DNA of 64,000 nucleotides, taken from NCBI GenBank assembly GCA_937923795.1, contig CALDWI010000012.1, forward strand, positions 29,844-93,843. The letters are read 5' to 3'. The position numbers were made by a program, and so were the translations under genes. The notes under the pieces were generated by a model. It was not told where the DNA came from. It did no database searches and saw only the letters and a program-made list of their open reading frames with translations. The DNA is from an uncultured Collinsella sp. (GTDB taxonomy: Bacteria; Actinomycetota; Coriobacteriia; Coriobacteriales; Coriobacteriaceae). Of the stretch, positions 16,862-24,897 are shown one piece after another. Within the stretch, counting starts at the first letter, position 1. Every line of letters begins with the position of its first letter.

Positions 16862-17944
16862 ATGAACGACATTGACCTTGCTGTTCCGTTGATGGATGGA
16901 CCAAGCTATGACCGTGCCTGCAGTCTCGTGCCTTCCGAATACGTTGAGGCATGGGAGTGGTTTCTGGGTGAGGAGCAGCGCGGCGGCGTTTGGACCAGCC
17001 TTCCGCACCACACCAAGGAAGATAGCCCTCAGTATCAGTATCGTTTGAGAATTGGCTCGGACTTCTTTCCCGTAACGCGGGATTCAGGGATCTTCTGGCC
17101 GGGCCAGGATCGGGTGAAGCAAGACCCCAATAAGATCTTTGCGCTCTCGGTCCATAACTCTAAAAAGAGCTTCTACACCGATGTGCCTCCGCTCTATTTG
17201 GACGATGGTACGTGGGTCATTAAGTACTCGGTTCAAGCGCCGGGTACCGTTGGTTTTCGAGACCAGAATTACAACCGTAAAATGCTCAACTGCATGGAAT
17301 GTGGCGTCCCAGTCGGAGTCATATTTGCAACCGAGGTGGGCTATAAGGTGCTCGGCCTTGCGTTTGTTGAGCGGTTCGAGCCCGAAAACGGATGGTTTGT
17401 TCTGCACGGTCCTGTTCATAAAGGCGGACCGGACCCTCGTTTTGCGCCCGACATGAGTTATCTGAAGCACATACCCGTCGATATTGAGTTTGCCGGACAG
17501 GGTGTGACCGACGACGAAAAGGTCCGCTATGCGTTAAGGCGCGAGCGATTGGGGCAGCAATGGTTCCGCAAGCAGCTCGTTGCCGCCTATGATGGCCGTT
17601 GCGCGGTGTCGGACTGCGGCGTCAGCGAAGCTCTGGAGGCTGCACATATCGAGAATTACTCGGGACCCAAATCGCAGGTTGCCAGCAACGGCATTCTGCT
17701 TCGGCGCGATCTTCATTCCCTATTTGATGCTCACCTGATTTCGTTTGAGCCTGTTTGCGGCGAATATCGGCTGTGCGGATCGTACCTGCTGGATAAGACC
17801 GACTACGCTTCCTTTGCGGGTGCGACGCTAAGGCAGCCGAATGAGCGTCAGTGGCGACCCGATACGGTGTTTCTTGAGGCCCATCGCATTGAGTTCGATC
17901 GCTCGGAAAAGAAGCGTGAAAAGGCGGGGCTTCTGCCGTATTAG
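16862..17944 (+). CDS. HNH endonuclease (predicted restriction-type)
   Basis: A 360-residue protein. The C-terminal third is an HNH_2 nuclease domain: RCAVSDCGV near residue 243, AAHIENYS, then NGILLRRDLHSLFDAHLI, giving the His-Asn-His metal/catalytic set. The N-terminal 220 residues are a separate, unrecognised module with several aromatic residues (YEWFLGEEQRGG-like region, NYNRKMLNCMECGVPVG), plausibly for DNA recognition. The layout resembles COG3440 predicted restriction endonucleases, for example modification-dependent ones. No methyltransferase lies nearby, which fits a stand-alone type IV-like enzyme, but that is inference. ATG 16862 follows AGGTG; GTG 16853 is an alternative start. 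Confidence 0.8.
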   Translation: MNDIDLAVPLMDGPSYDRACSLVPSEYVEAWEWFLGEEQRGGVWTSLPHHTKEDSPQYQYRLRIGSDFFPVTRDSGIFWPGQDRVKQDPNKIFALSVHNSKKSFYTDVPPLYLDDGTWVIKYSVQAPGTVGFRDQNYNRKMLNCMECGVPVGVIFATEVGYKVLGLAFVERFEPENGWFVLHGPVHKGGPDPRFAPDMSYLKHIPVDIEFAGQGVTDDEKVRYALRRERLGQQWFRKQLVAAYDGRCAVSDCGVSEALEAAHIENYSGPKSQVASNGILLRRDLHSLFDAHLISFEPVCGEYRLCGSYLLDKTDYASFAGATLRQPNERQWRPDTVFLEAHRIEFDRSEKKREKAGLLPY

Positions 17945-18065
17945 CGTATTTGGCTTTGGCATTCTTTGACGATCGTGTTGTTTGATCGGATCGCGTGGCG
18001 ATGCAATCTCGCGCCCGCCCGCCGGTGCATGCTCTTCCTGATTTGTATAGCGAGAAGGGGCATGT

Positions 18066-18350
18066 ATGAGCTGGCGAGGCGATATTGCGATGGGGAAGTA
18101 CGGAAAACTGCCGTGTGCCCTTATCGACAACAATATGTTTCCGGGCGTAGAAGTTGATTGCGGGTCGTTTGTCGTCGCCTGCCCTTGCTGCGGCTCGCAA
18201 ATACCGTGTCTCGACATTCGGTTCATCGATGCACGTGACAGGTTCAGCGACGAAGTGAGGAAACGTACGGGCGTTCATATGCCGGTGTATCCGGAGAAAT
18301 GCCCTGTTTGTGGCCTCGATATCGTGTACGACGCCGGCGACGAGGGATAG
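18066..18350 (+). CDS. Small zinc-ribbon hypothetical protein
   Basis: A 94-residue protein with two CxxC knuckles, CPCCGSQ near residue 39 and CPVCGLD near residue 80, arranged as a zinc ribbon with about 38 residues between knuckles. GAGAAGGGG precedes ATG 18066. It has no recognised family. It sits between the HNH gene and a DUF5710 gene that also carries CxxC pairs, inside the accessory stretch. Confidence 0.6.
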   Translation: MSWRGDIAMGKYGKLPCALIDNNMFPGVEVDCGSFVVACPCCGSQIPCLDIRFIDARDRFSDEVRKRTGVHMPVYPEKCPVCGLDIVYDAGDEG

Positions 18351-18387
18351 GTGATGCGGAGGAGTTGGCTGTGAGTGTCTTTTGCCT

Positions 18388-19074
18388 CTACAAATAAATC
18401 CCCTCACCGAGTTGCTTGTGGAACTCGGCGTGATGGTCGCGTGCCCAGGTAAAGAGCGCCTGGTCAAAGTCGGTACGCGTGGCCGGGACGCCAAAGACGC
18501 CGGCAACTTCGACGCGTATAAACTCCAGTGCCGGCAGCTTGTTGATGGCAGTGAGGGCAAACGGGGACGAGGGCTCCTCGAACAGATAGCGGCTGCCTTG
18601 CAGCGCGTCGCAACTGGTGCACGTGTTGCCGAGCGACGGGGCTTTGGAGGCTCGCGCGCCTACGGGCTTGTAGCCGCAGCGCTTATGAAGGTAGTCGCGG
18701 ATCTCGCCCGGTACGCAGCCAAGAGCGGGCACGATGGCGAGTGCGTTGGCGTTGGCCGTGTCGATGGCAATGTACCCGGCTTCGTTGGGCGCGTGCGCGA
18801 TGGCGATGCTCTCGTCGTTATCGGTTCGATAGGGAATGCCGAAGGCCGCGACCGAGGTCTCTTTGTGACACTTCCAGCACTCGCGCTTGCCCAGTACTAG
18901 ATATATATACGGCGCTGAGGGGTCGGATCGGTCAACACCGGGCAGCCACTCGGCAAAGGGCTCGGGGTTGACGCCGCTGGGTACATACCAGATCTTCTTG
19001 GTCCGGTCCCATTTGGCGCCCAGCGCCTTGGCTTCTTCTTTGTGCGAAAAGGGGACATCGAGCTCGGTGCGCAT
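18388..19074 (-). CDS. DUF5710-containing protein
   Basis: A 228-residue protein. The first 45 residues (VPFSHKEEAKALGAKWDR, KIWYVPSGVNPEPFAEWLP) are a DUF5710 module, a small fold found at the ends of plasmid and mobile-element primases and similar proteins. Two Cys pairs follow (CWKCHKE near residue 65 and CTSCD near 155), suggesting zinc binding. The rest is unrecognised. The start at 19074 has AAGGAG just upstream; the frame stays open far beyond but crosses a tRNA gene. It converges on the zinc-ribbon gene. The 19075-19322 gap shows no further feature. Confidence 0.75.
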   Translation of the reverse strand: MRTELDVPFSHKEEAKALGAKWDRTKKIWYVPSGVNPEPFAEWLPGVDRSDPSAPYIYLVLGKRECWKCHKETSVAAFGIPYRTDNDESIAIAHAPNEAGYIAIDTANANALAIVPALGCVPGEIRDYLHKRCGYKPVGARASKAPSLGNTCTSCDALQGSRYLFEEPSSPFALTAINKLPALEFIRVEVAGVFGVPATRTDFDQALFTWARDHHAEFHKQLGEGIYL

Positions 19075-19322
19075 GGCGGCTCCTTGGTGCTGCAGGTGCA
19101 AGTGACTCAAGGATACCGCAGGGTATGGACGTTGTGGCGTTTTGCCGAGAAGCTGCGGTGCGGATGGGTTCGAGACGCGTTGGTCTCGGCCTCGGTGGCT
19201 ATTGGGGCGGTTTTGATTGACTGCGGGGTCGGCCGGGATAGGCGCTTGGGTCGCTGACGCGGTTTTGCGCATGGGCGGGGTGGTTGTTTGGGCGGTTGGA
19301 GCTGCCAGCGGATTTGGCGACA

Positions 19323-19359
19323 TAAAACAAAACAGCCCAGAGACATAGCCTCTGAGCTG
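19323..19359 (-). terminator. Terminator of tRNA-Val
   Basis: On the minus strand CAGCTCAGAGG pairs with CTCTGGGCTG around a short loop and is followed by TTTTGTTTT. It starts 9 bases after the tRNA CCA end. Confidence 0.8.
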
Positions 19360-19367
19360 CGAACATT

Positions 19368-19442
19368 TGGTGGGCGTTAGAAGATTTGAACTTCTGACCT
19401 CTTCCGTGTCAGGGAAGCGCTCTCCCCCTGAGCTAAACGCCC
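19368..19442 (-). tRNA. tRNA-Val (GAC)
   Basis: 75 bases with the CCA end encoded. The acceptor GGGCGUU pairs with AACGCCC. The anticodon stem CUUCC/GGAAG encloses loop CUGACAC, giving anticodon GAC. The T-arm is AGAAG-UUCAAAU-CUUCU. Confidence 0.95.
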
Positions 19443-19471
19443 GATCAAGGGTGCGCAAGCGCGCAAGGGAT

Positions 19472-19500
19472 AATATAACGGAGCCTGAACTCGGTGGCAA
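19472..19500 (-). promoter_or_regulatory. tRNA-Val promoter
   Basis: On the minus strand TTGCCA (19495-19500), a 17-base spacer and TATATT (19472-19477) lie about 30 bases before the tRNA. Confidence 0.65.
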
Positions 19501-19731
19501 GAACATTTTTAAAAATCGCTTACATTGTGGAATTCGGGGGCTTTGTCGCATCCATTTCAAAAGAGCCTGCTGCCGCGATTTGGCTGTCGCATAATGCAAG
19601 GCCATTGCGGTATCGAGCTATGGAAAGACGCCTGCGGAATTGTCCTACCGATAAGCGGACAAGCCTCCAGCTGGTGACTTCGCCGTGGTAAGGTAAGCCG
19701 AATTGTTTCCAGGCTGTTTCGGGGGAGTGGA

Positions 19732-20754
19732 ATGAGCAAAGAGTGTGTCGAGCAGGTCGAAGGCGCAGGGGCTTCGGTGCCGATGACCGATATATCGAAC
19801 ATTGATGTGCCCGAGGGCACCGACGAGCTCAGCCGCAACACCCGTCGCGCATGGCGCGACCGCCTGAACAGCGCTTCGACGCGCAAGATGATCACGGGCG
19901 TCTTGGCTACGCTGGTGGGCGGTTCGTTTTGGGGCTTCTCGGGCACCAGCGCGAGTTTTTTGTTCGATACCTACCATGTCGATACGCTGTGGCTTATGAG
20001 CATACGGCAGATTCTCGCCGGCCTGCTCTTTATGGCTGTGGTTGTCACGCGCGACCGCGCACGCCTGGTCAAGCTTTGGACGACGCCCGCTGATCGCAAG
20101 CAGCTGCTGCTCTTTACCGCTTTTGGCCTGCTGTTCAACCAGTTTTGCTATCTTTCGGCCGTGCGCCTGACGAACGCCGGAACCGCGACGGTGCTCCAGT
20201 GCCTGCAGCTCGTTATCATCATGGGCTACGCCTGCGTGACCGATCGCCGCATGCCGCGTACTCGCGAAGTCGTCGGCATTGGCCTGGCTCTGGGTGGAAC
20301 CTTTTTAATCGCCACCGGCGGCGACCCCACCAGCCTGAATATCTCGACGCTTGGCCTGGCAGCAGGTCTTATGTGTGCGGTCAGCGCCGCGTGTATGGCG
20401 GTGATTCCCGCCAAGATCCTGCCCGAATACGGTAGCCCCATCGTCACGGGCTCGGCAATGCTCACGGCGGGCGTGGTCTCATGTGTCTTCGTGCAGCCCT
20501 GGGCGCATATGCCGGCGCTCGATGCCGCCGGTATCGAGGCGCTCGCGGTGTTCGTGGTTATCGGCTCGTTTTTTGCTTACATGCTCTATATGCAGGGCGT
20601 TAAGGACATCGGCTCGGTGCGTGCGAGCCTCATCGGAACTGTGGAGCCGGTTTCGGCGACCATCACCAGCGCCGTTATGCTGGGCACGGTGTTTTTGCCG
20701 ACCGACCTTATCGGCTTTGCCATGATCATCGTGATGATGTTCCTCACGGTGTAG
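19732..20754 (+). CDS. DMT superfamily (EamA) transporter
   Basis: A 340-residue integral membrane protein with about ten transmembrane helices in two EamA repeats, after a 50-residue hydrophilic N-terminus. The first helix is LATLVGGSFWGFSGTSASFL, and the second repeat starts near GLAAGLMCAVSAACMAVIP. A family-typical GTVEPVSATI precedes the last two helices. DMT members mostly export amino acids or small metabolites; the substrate is unknown. ATG 19732 follows GGGGGAG. Apparently monocistronic. Confidence 0.92.
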   Translation: MSKECVEQVEGAGASVPMTDISNIDVPEGTDELSRNTRRAWRDRLNSASTRKMITGVLATLVGGSFWGFSGTSASFLFDTYHVDTLWLMSIRQILAGLLFMAVVVTRDRARLVKLWTTPADRKQLLLFTAFGLLFNQFCYLSAVRLTNAGTATVLQCLQLVIIMGYACVTDRRMPRTREVVGIGLALGGTFLIATGGDPTSLNISTLGLAAGLMCAVSAACMAVIPAKILPEYGSPIVTGSAMLTAGVVSCVFVQPWAHMPALDAAGIEALAVFVVIGSFFAYMLYMQGVKDIGSVRASLIGTVEPVSATITSAVMLGTVFLPTDLIGFAMIIVMMFLTV

Positions 20755-20903
20755 TTGACGCCGCCGCCAAGACAGAAAAGGTGTTGTGCCGCATTTTCGC
20801 CAATTGATGTCCGTGTCTGGAGTTTAGCTGTCGATGCTCAAAATGCCATAAACTAGTAACGTTATGGACTTTTTCATTGCGACTCAATTGCGAGGATTTC
20901 TTT

Positions 20904-23216
20904 ATGGCTGGTAATCACTTTAAGGGCAGCGATAGCGGCCGTCCTGCAGTTCCGCCGCGTCCGAACGGGGCTGGTAAGGCCGGCACGCCGGGCGACGCTG
21001 GACAGGGCGGCTCCGGTAAGCGCGTGTCCCCGGGCGAGACGGCGATGTTTACCGCTCTGTACGAGCAGTCTCAAAAGGCAAAAAAGACCGGCCGTGCAAG
21101 AGGGAATGTCTTTGCGGGCGGTGCAACCTCCGCGTCGCAGCCGAGCGGGGCTCCTTCGGTACCTGCGAACAACGCAGGTGCTGCCAACGCCGCGAATGCC
21201 GCCGGCAACGTTAATGCCGGCAAGGCCGACAACAATACTCCCTCTGCCGGTGGCGCGGGGCTTACGGGTAACCTTGGCACGATCTACACCGGCGCCTCCG
21301 AGACTGGCACGTTCGCCCGCCTGGATGATAGCGGTGCCGAGTTTGCGGGCTCGGGTTCCAAGGAAGATTATTACGATTTTGGCTTGAACTACGGTAGCGA
21401 CGCTTCGTCGAGTTCGACCTCTGACGGTCTGGTCCGTCATCGCCATCGCAAGGGCGAGCGCAAAAAGCGTCACACCGGCGCCATTATTGCCGCTGTAGTC
21501 GCGGTGCTTCTCGTTGCGCTTGGCGCAAGCGGCTTTATGCTGCTTAACTCGGCAAAGACCGTAAAGAGCGAAGCGAAGGAGGCTGTCGAGATCGTCGGTG
21601 GCCTTAAGGACAAGGTCACGTCGGGCGATTTTTCGACGCTGCCTGACGACGCGAAGAAGATCGATGAGCTCTGTAACAGCATGAAGGCGAAGACCTCGAG
21701 CCCGCTGTGGGCGGCGGCTTCGTTTATCCCGGTGTATGGCAGCGATATCAATGCGGCCCGCACCATGATTGACGCCCTGTCCGATGTCTCGAGCAATGCG
21801 CTGGTTCCCATGGCCGACAACCTCTCGCAGGCTACGCCCGGCAAGCTGTTCCAGGACGGCATGATTAACGTGTCCGCGCTGCAGGCGGTCGCCGATTCGC
21901 TTTCCAATAGCTCGAAGGTGTTCAAGAGCGCCAACGAGAAGGTCCAGGGCATTGGCGATACTCATATTTCCCAGGTGACCGAGCTGGTCGATAAGGCCAA
22001 GGACGGCTTTGCCACCCTCAACGGCGCGGTTGACGCGGCGGAGAAGGTCGCCCCCGTCCTTCCCCAGATGCTCGGCGCCAACGGCCAGACGCGCAACTAC
22101 CTTATGTACGCCATGAACAACGTCGAGATTCGTGCCTGCGGCGGCTTTGGCGGTTCGCAGGGCCTGATTTCGGTCACCGACGGCCAGATGTCGATTGGCG
22201 AGTTTGTTCCCCGCATTGGACTCAGCGAGGATGAGGCAGTCGAGAGCGTCGACGAAGAGGATGAGGCGCTGTTCGGCAACCACAGCAACCTGTACAACTC
22301 GGGCAATACCTATTCGCCTGATTGGCCCCGCAACTCGCAGCGTGTCGCCGCGCTGTGGAAGTCCCAGTATGGACAGGATGTTGATGGCGTCATCGGTATC
22401 GACCCGGTGTTCCTGCAGTATCTGCTGGGCCTGGTCGGTAATGTCTCGCTGCCCGACGGAACGGTTGTCGACGGCACCAACGCCGCAAAGGTCCTCATGC
22501 ACGATGTGTACTGGAACTATCCGGTCGAGGAGTCGGACGGCATCTTTGCATCCGTCGCCAGCGCTGCCTTCGACAAGATTCTCGGTGGCATCGGTGACGT
22601 CGACGTTACAAAGCTTGTCGGTGCATTCGAGCGCGGTGCCGAAGAGGGCCGTCTGATTGCTTGGATGAGAAACGATGATGAGCAGAATGCCATCAAAGAG
22701 ACGGGCATTGACGCTTCGCTGCCCGATCCGGATGATCCGAGTGCCGATCCCGTTGCCGGCGTTTACTTTAACAACCTGAGCTTCTCCAAGCTCGACTGGT
22801 ATCTGAACGCCGACACGCAGATCGGCCAGGGCATCAAGAACGGCGACGGCACGTGCTCGTATCGCATCACCGTTACTCTGACGAACATCATGACGCAGGA
22901 GGAGGCAGGCAAGCTGCCCGACTACGTTGCGGCGAGCGCACCCGATGCCGCGCGTGACGACGAACGCCTGAATGTCTCGTTGTTTGCCCCGACGGGCGGC
23001 AACATCAGTGACCTTACGGTTGAGGGCACACAGTTTGGTCTTGGCGCCGCTACGTGGCATGGAATCCCCTTCTATTCGGGCACCGTTGACCTGCATGCTG
23101 GCGAGACGACGACGATCACGTATACGCTGACCACGTCGGCCGAGGCGGGGGACAAGCCGCTTACGCTGCGTCAGACTCCTACATGCCAGGCGGCTCGCGA
23201 CAGCGCGTCGGCGTAG
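20904..23216 (+). CDS. DUF4012 membrane-anchored surface protein
   Basis: A 770-residue protein. About 190 N-terminal residues are Gly/Ala/Asn/Ser-rich and probably disordered in the cytoplasm, ending in a basic RHRHRKGERKKRH stretch. One transmembrane helix (TGAIIAAVVAVLLVALGASG) follows near residues 191-213, and then a large outside domain. That domain contains the DUF4012 core: RNYLMYAMNNVEIRACGGFG, DWPRNSQRVAALWK and GVIGIDPVFLQYLLGL. DUF4012 proteins of actinobacteria are envelope-associated with unknown role, often near polysaccharide genes. ATG 20904 has GAGGA 7 bases upstream. glmM follows 83 bases later. Confidence 0.88.
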   Translation: MAGNHFKGSDSGRPAVPPRPNGAGKAGTPGDAGQGGSGKRVSPGETAMFTALYEQSQKAKKTGRARGNVFAGGATSASQPSGAPSVPANNAGAANAANAAGNVNAGKADNNTPSAGGAGLTGNLGTIYTGASETGTFARLDDSGAEFAGSGSKEDYYDFGLNYGSDASSSSTSDGLVRHRHRKGERKKRHTGAIIAAVVAVLLVALGASGFMLLNSAKTVKSEAKEAVEIVGGLKDKVTSGDFSTLPDDAKKIDELCNSMKAKTSSPLWAAASFIPVYGSDINAARTMIDALSDVSSNALVPMADNLSQATPGKLFQDGMINVSALQAVADSLSNSSKVFKSANEKVQGIGDTHISQVTELVDKAKDGFATLNGAVDAAEKVAPVLPQMLGANGQTRNYLMYAMNNVEIRACGGFGGSQGLISVTDGQMSIGEFVPRIGLSEDEAVESVDEEDEALFGNHSNLYNSGNTYSPDWPRNSQRVAALWKSQYGQDVDGVIGIDPVFLQYLLGLVGNVSLPDGTVVDGTNAAKVLMHDVYWNYPVEESDGIFASVASAAFDKILGGIGDVDVTKLVGAFERGAEEGRLIAWMRNDDEQNAIKETGIDASLPDPDDPSADPVAGVYFNNLSFSKLDWYLNADTQIGQGIKNGDGTCSYRITVTLTNIMTQEEAGKLPDYVAASAPDAARDDERLNVSLFAPTGGNISDLTVEGTQFGLGAATWHGIPFYSGTVDLHAGETTTITYTLTTSAEAGDKPLTLRQTPTCQAARDSASA

Positions 23217-23299
23217 GGTTTTTCTGGTAGCGCAGATAATCGAGTACCATTTTGGGGCGGACAGGCAATCTGTTCGCCCCTATTTTGTAAGGAGAGCGC

Positions 23300-24631
23300 A
23301 TGAAGTACTTTGGCACCGACGGCTTTCGCGGTGAGGCCAACGTTGGGCTGACGGTAGAGCACGCTTATAAGATTGGCCGTTTTGTGGGCTGGTATTACGG
23401 CGCCAACCGCGAGCGCAAGGCGCGCGTCATCGTGGGCAAGGACACGCGTCGCTCGAGTTATATGTTCGAGGCGGCGCTGGTGAGCGGCCTGGTCGCGAGC
23501 GGTGCGGACGCCTATATGCTGCACGTGATCCCCACGCCGGGCGTAGCGCACCAGACCGTGGAAGGCTGCTTCGATTGCGGCATCATGATCAGCGCGAGCC
23601 ACAACCCGTTTTGCGATAACGGCATTAAGCTCGTCAACAGCGACGGCTTTAAGATGGACGAGGACGTACTGGAGCTCATCGAGGACTACATCGATGGCAA
23701 GAGCGAGGTGCCGCTGGCCACGGGCAACCACATCGGTGCCACGGTGGACTACATGCAGGGCCGCAACCGCTACATTGCTTCGCTCATCGCCAGCGCGAAC
23801 TTTTCGCTGCAGGGCGTCAAGATCGGCATCGATTGCGCCAACGGCTCGGCATCCTCGGTGGCCAAGCCGGTGTTCGACGCACTGGGCGCTGACGTGCGCG
23901 TGATCAATGCCGCGCCCGACGGCTTTAACATCAATGTCGACTGCGGCTCTACGCATATTGAGCGCCTGCAGCGCCACGTGGTGGAGCAGGGCCTGGATGT
24001 GGGCTTTGCCTACGATGGCGATGCCGACCGCTGCCTGGCCGTGGACGAGCGCGGCCGCGTGGTCGACGGCGACCAGATCCTGTACGTGTGCGGTGTGTAC
24101 CTGAACAAGCACGGGCGTCTCTCGGGCGGTACCGTGGTGCCGACGATCGCCAGCAACTTTGGCCTGATCAAGTCGTTGGAGCTTGCCGGCCTGAGTGCCG
24201 TGACCAGCGGCGTGGGCGACCGTCACGTGTATGCCAAGATGCGCGAGGGCGGCTACAGCCTGGGCGGCGAGCAGACGGGCCATACGATCTTTGGCGATAT
24301 CGAGCGCACGGGCGACGGCATTATGACCTCCCTGCGCGTTATGGAAGTGATTCGCGCCGAGCGCGAGACGCTCTCGCAGCTCACGGCTCCGTGCAAGCTG
24401 CTGCCGCAGGCGCAGGTTGCCGTGCGCGTGGCCGACAAGGACGCCGCGCTCGAGAACATGGGCGTGCAGAATGCGATCGCCGAGGCCGAGGCCGCGCTGG
24501 CGGGCGAGGGCCGCGTGCTCGTGCGCAAGAGCGGAACCGAGTCGGTTATCCGCGTGCTGGCCGAGGCGCCCGACCAAGCATCCGCCGATGCCGCCATGAA
24601 GCGCATCGCCAACGCGCTCGAGGCTTTATAG
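23300..24631 (+). CDS. glmM: Phosphoglucosamine mutase
   Basis: A 443-residue phosphohexomutase that converts glucosamine 6-phosphate to glucosamine 1-phosphate on the way to UDP-GlcNAc and peptidoglycan. It shows the N-terminal FGTDGFRGEAN, the phosphoserine loop SASHNPFCDNG near residue 101, the metal loop DGDADRCL near 240, the sugar loop GGEQTGH near 325, and the C-terminal phosphate loop RKSGTESVIRV. Length is normal. AAGGAG precedes ATG 23300. The stop codon touches the first stem of the structured element at 24631, which may serve as its terminator. Confidence 0.96.
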   Translation: MKYFGTDGFRGEANVGLTVEHAYKIGRFVGWYYGANRERKARVIVGKDTRRSSYMFEAALVSGLVASGADAYMLHVIPTPGVAHQTVEGCFDCGIMISASHNPFCDNGIKLVNSDGFKMDEDVLELIEDYIDGKSEVPLATGNHIGATVDYMQGRNRYIASLIASANFSLQGVKIGIDCANGSASSVAKPVFDALGADVRVINAAPDGFNINVDCGSTHIERLQRHVVEQGLDVGFAYDGDADRCLAVDERGRVVDGDQILYVCGVYLNKHGRLSGGTVVPTIASNFGLIKSLELAGLSAVTSGVGDRHVYAKMREGGYSLGGEQTGHTIFGDIERTGDGIMTSLRVMEVIRAERETLSQLTAPCKLLPQAQVAVRVADKDAALENMGVQNAIAEAEAALAGEGRVLVRKSGTESVIRVLAEAPDQASADAAMKRIANALEAL

Positions 24632-24800
24632 CTACGCGGTTTTACCAAACCGCGTAGCTGCTCGACGCTGCAAACGGCCCCAAGCGGCAATCTGACGTTC
24701 AATTTCAAGGGCGCGACCAGAAGGTCAGCGCCCTTTCATTTCACGTCACCTTGCTCGCTTGGGGCCGTTTTCGCTGACGTTGCCAAGACATTAGCGTCAA
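24631..24800 (+). ncRNA. Candidate structured RNA element, copy B
   Basis: Second copy of the element at 3517. P1 is a perfect 12-bp hairpin (24631-24642 with 24647-24658, loop TACC). P2 joins ACGGCCCCAAG (24674-24684) with CTTGGGGCCGT (24758-24768). P3 is AGGGCGC (24708-24714) with GCGCCCT (24728-24734) and the identical GACC-AGAA-GGTC tip. The linkers TCGACGCTGCAA, GGCAATCTG, CACCTTGCTCGCT and TTTTCGCTG match copy A, while P1, P2 and P3 differ in sequence but still pair. It begins on the last base of glmM. Confidence 0.6.
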
Positions 24801-24833
24801 CGAACTAGTCATTGGGTACCTAGTTATTGGGTG

Positions 24834-24875
24834 AAAAAAGGGGACGCTGCGGATTGGTTCCGCGGCGTCCCCTTT
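24834..24875 (-). terminator. Terminator of the M32 carboxypeptidase gene
   Basis: GGGGACGC (24840-24847) pairs with GCGTCCCC (24865-24872), with an inner CGGA/TCCG extension. On the minus strand the stem is followed by CTTTTTTCAC. It lies just beyond the stop codon. Confidence 0.75.
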
Positions 24876-24897
24876 GCGTTGGCGTGTCGCCTAAGCT

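Noticed and set aside
19107..19346. A 79-residue minus-strand frame beside tRNA-Val
   Set aside because: Pro/Arg-rich composition, runs into the tRNA terminator, no ribosome site.
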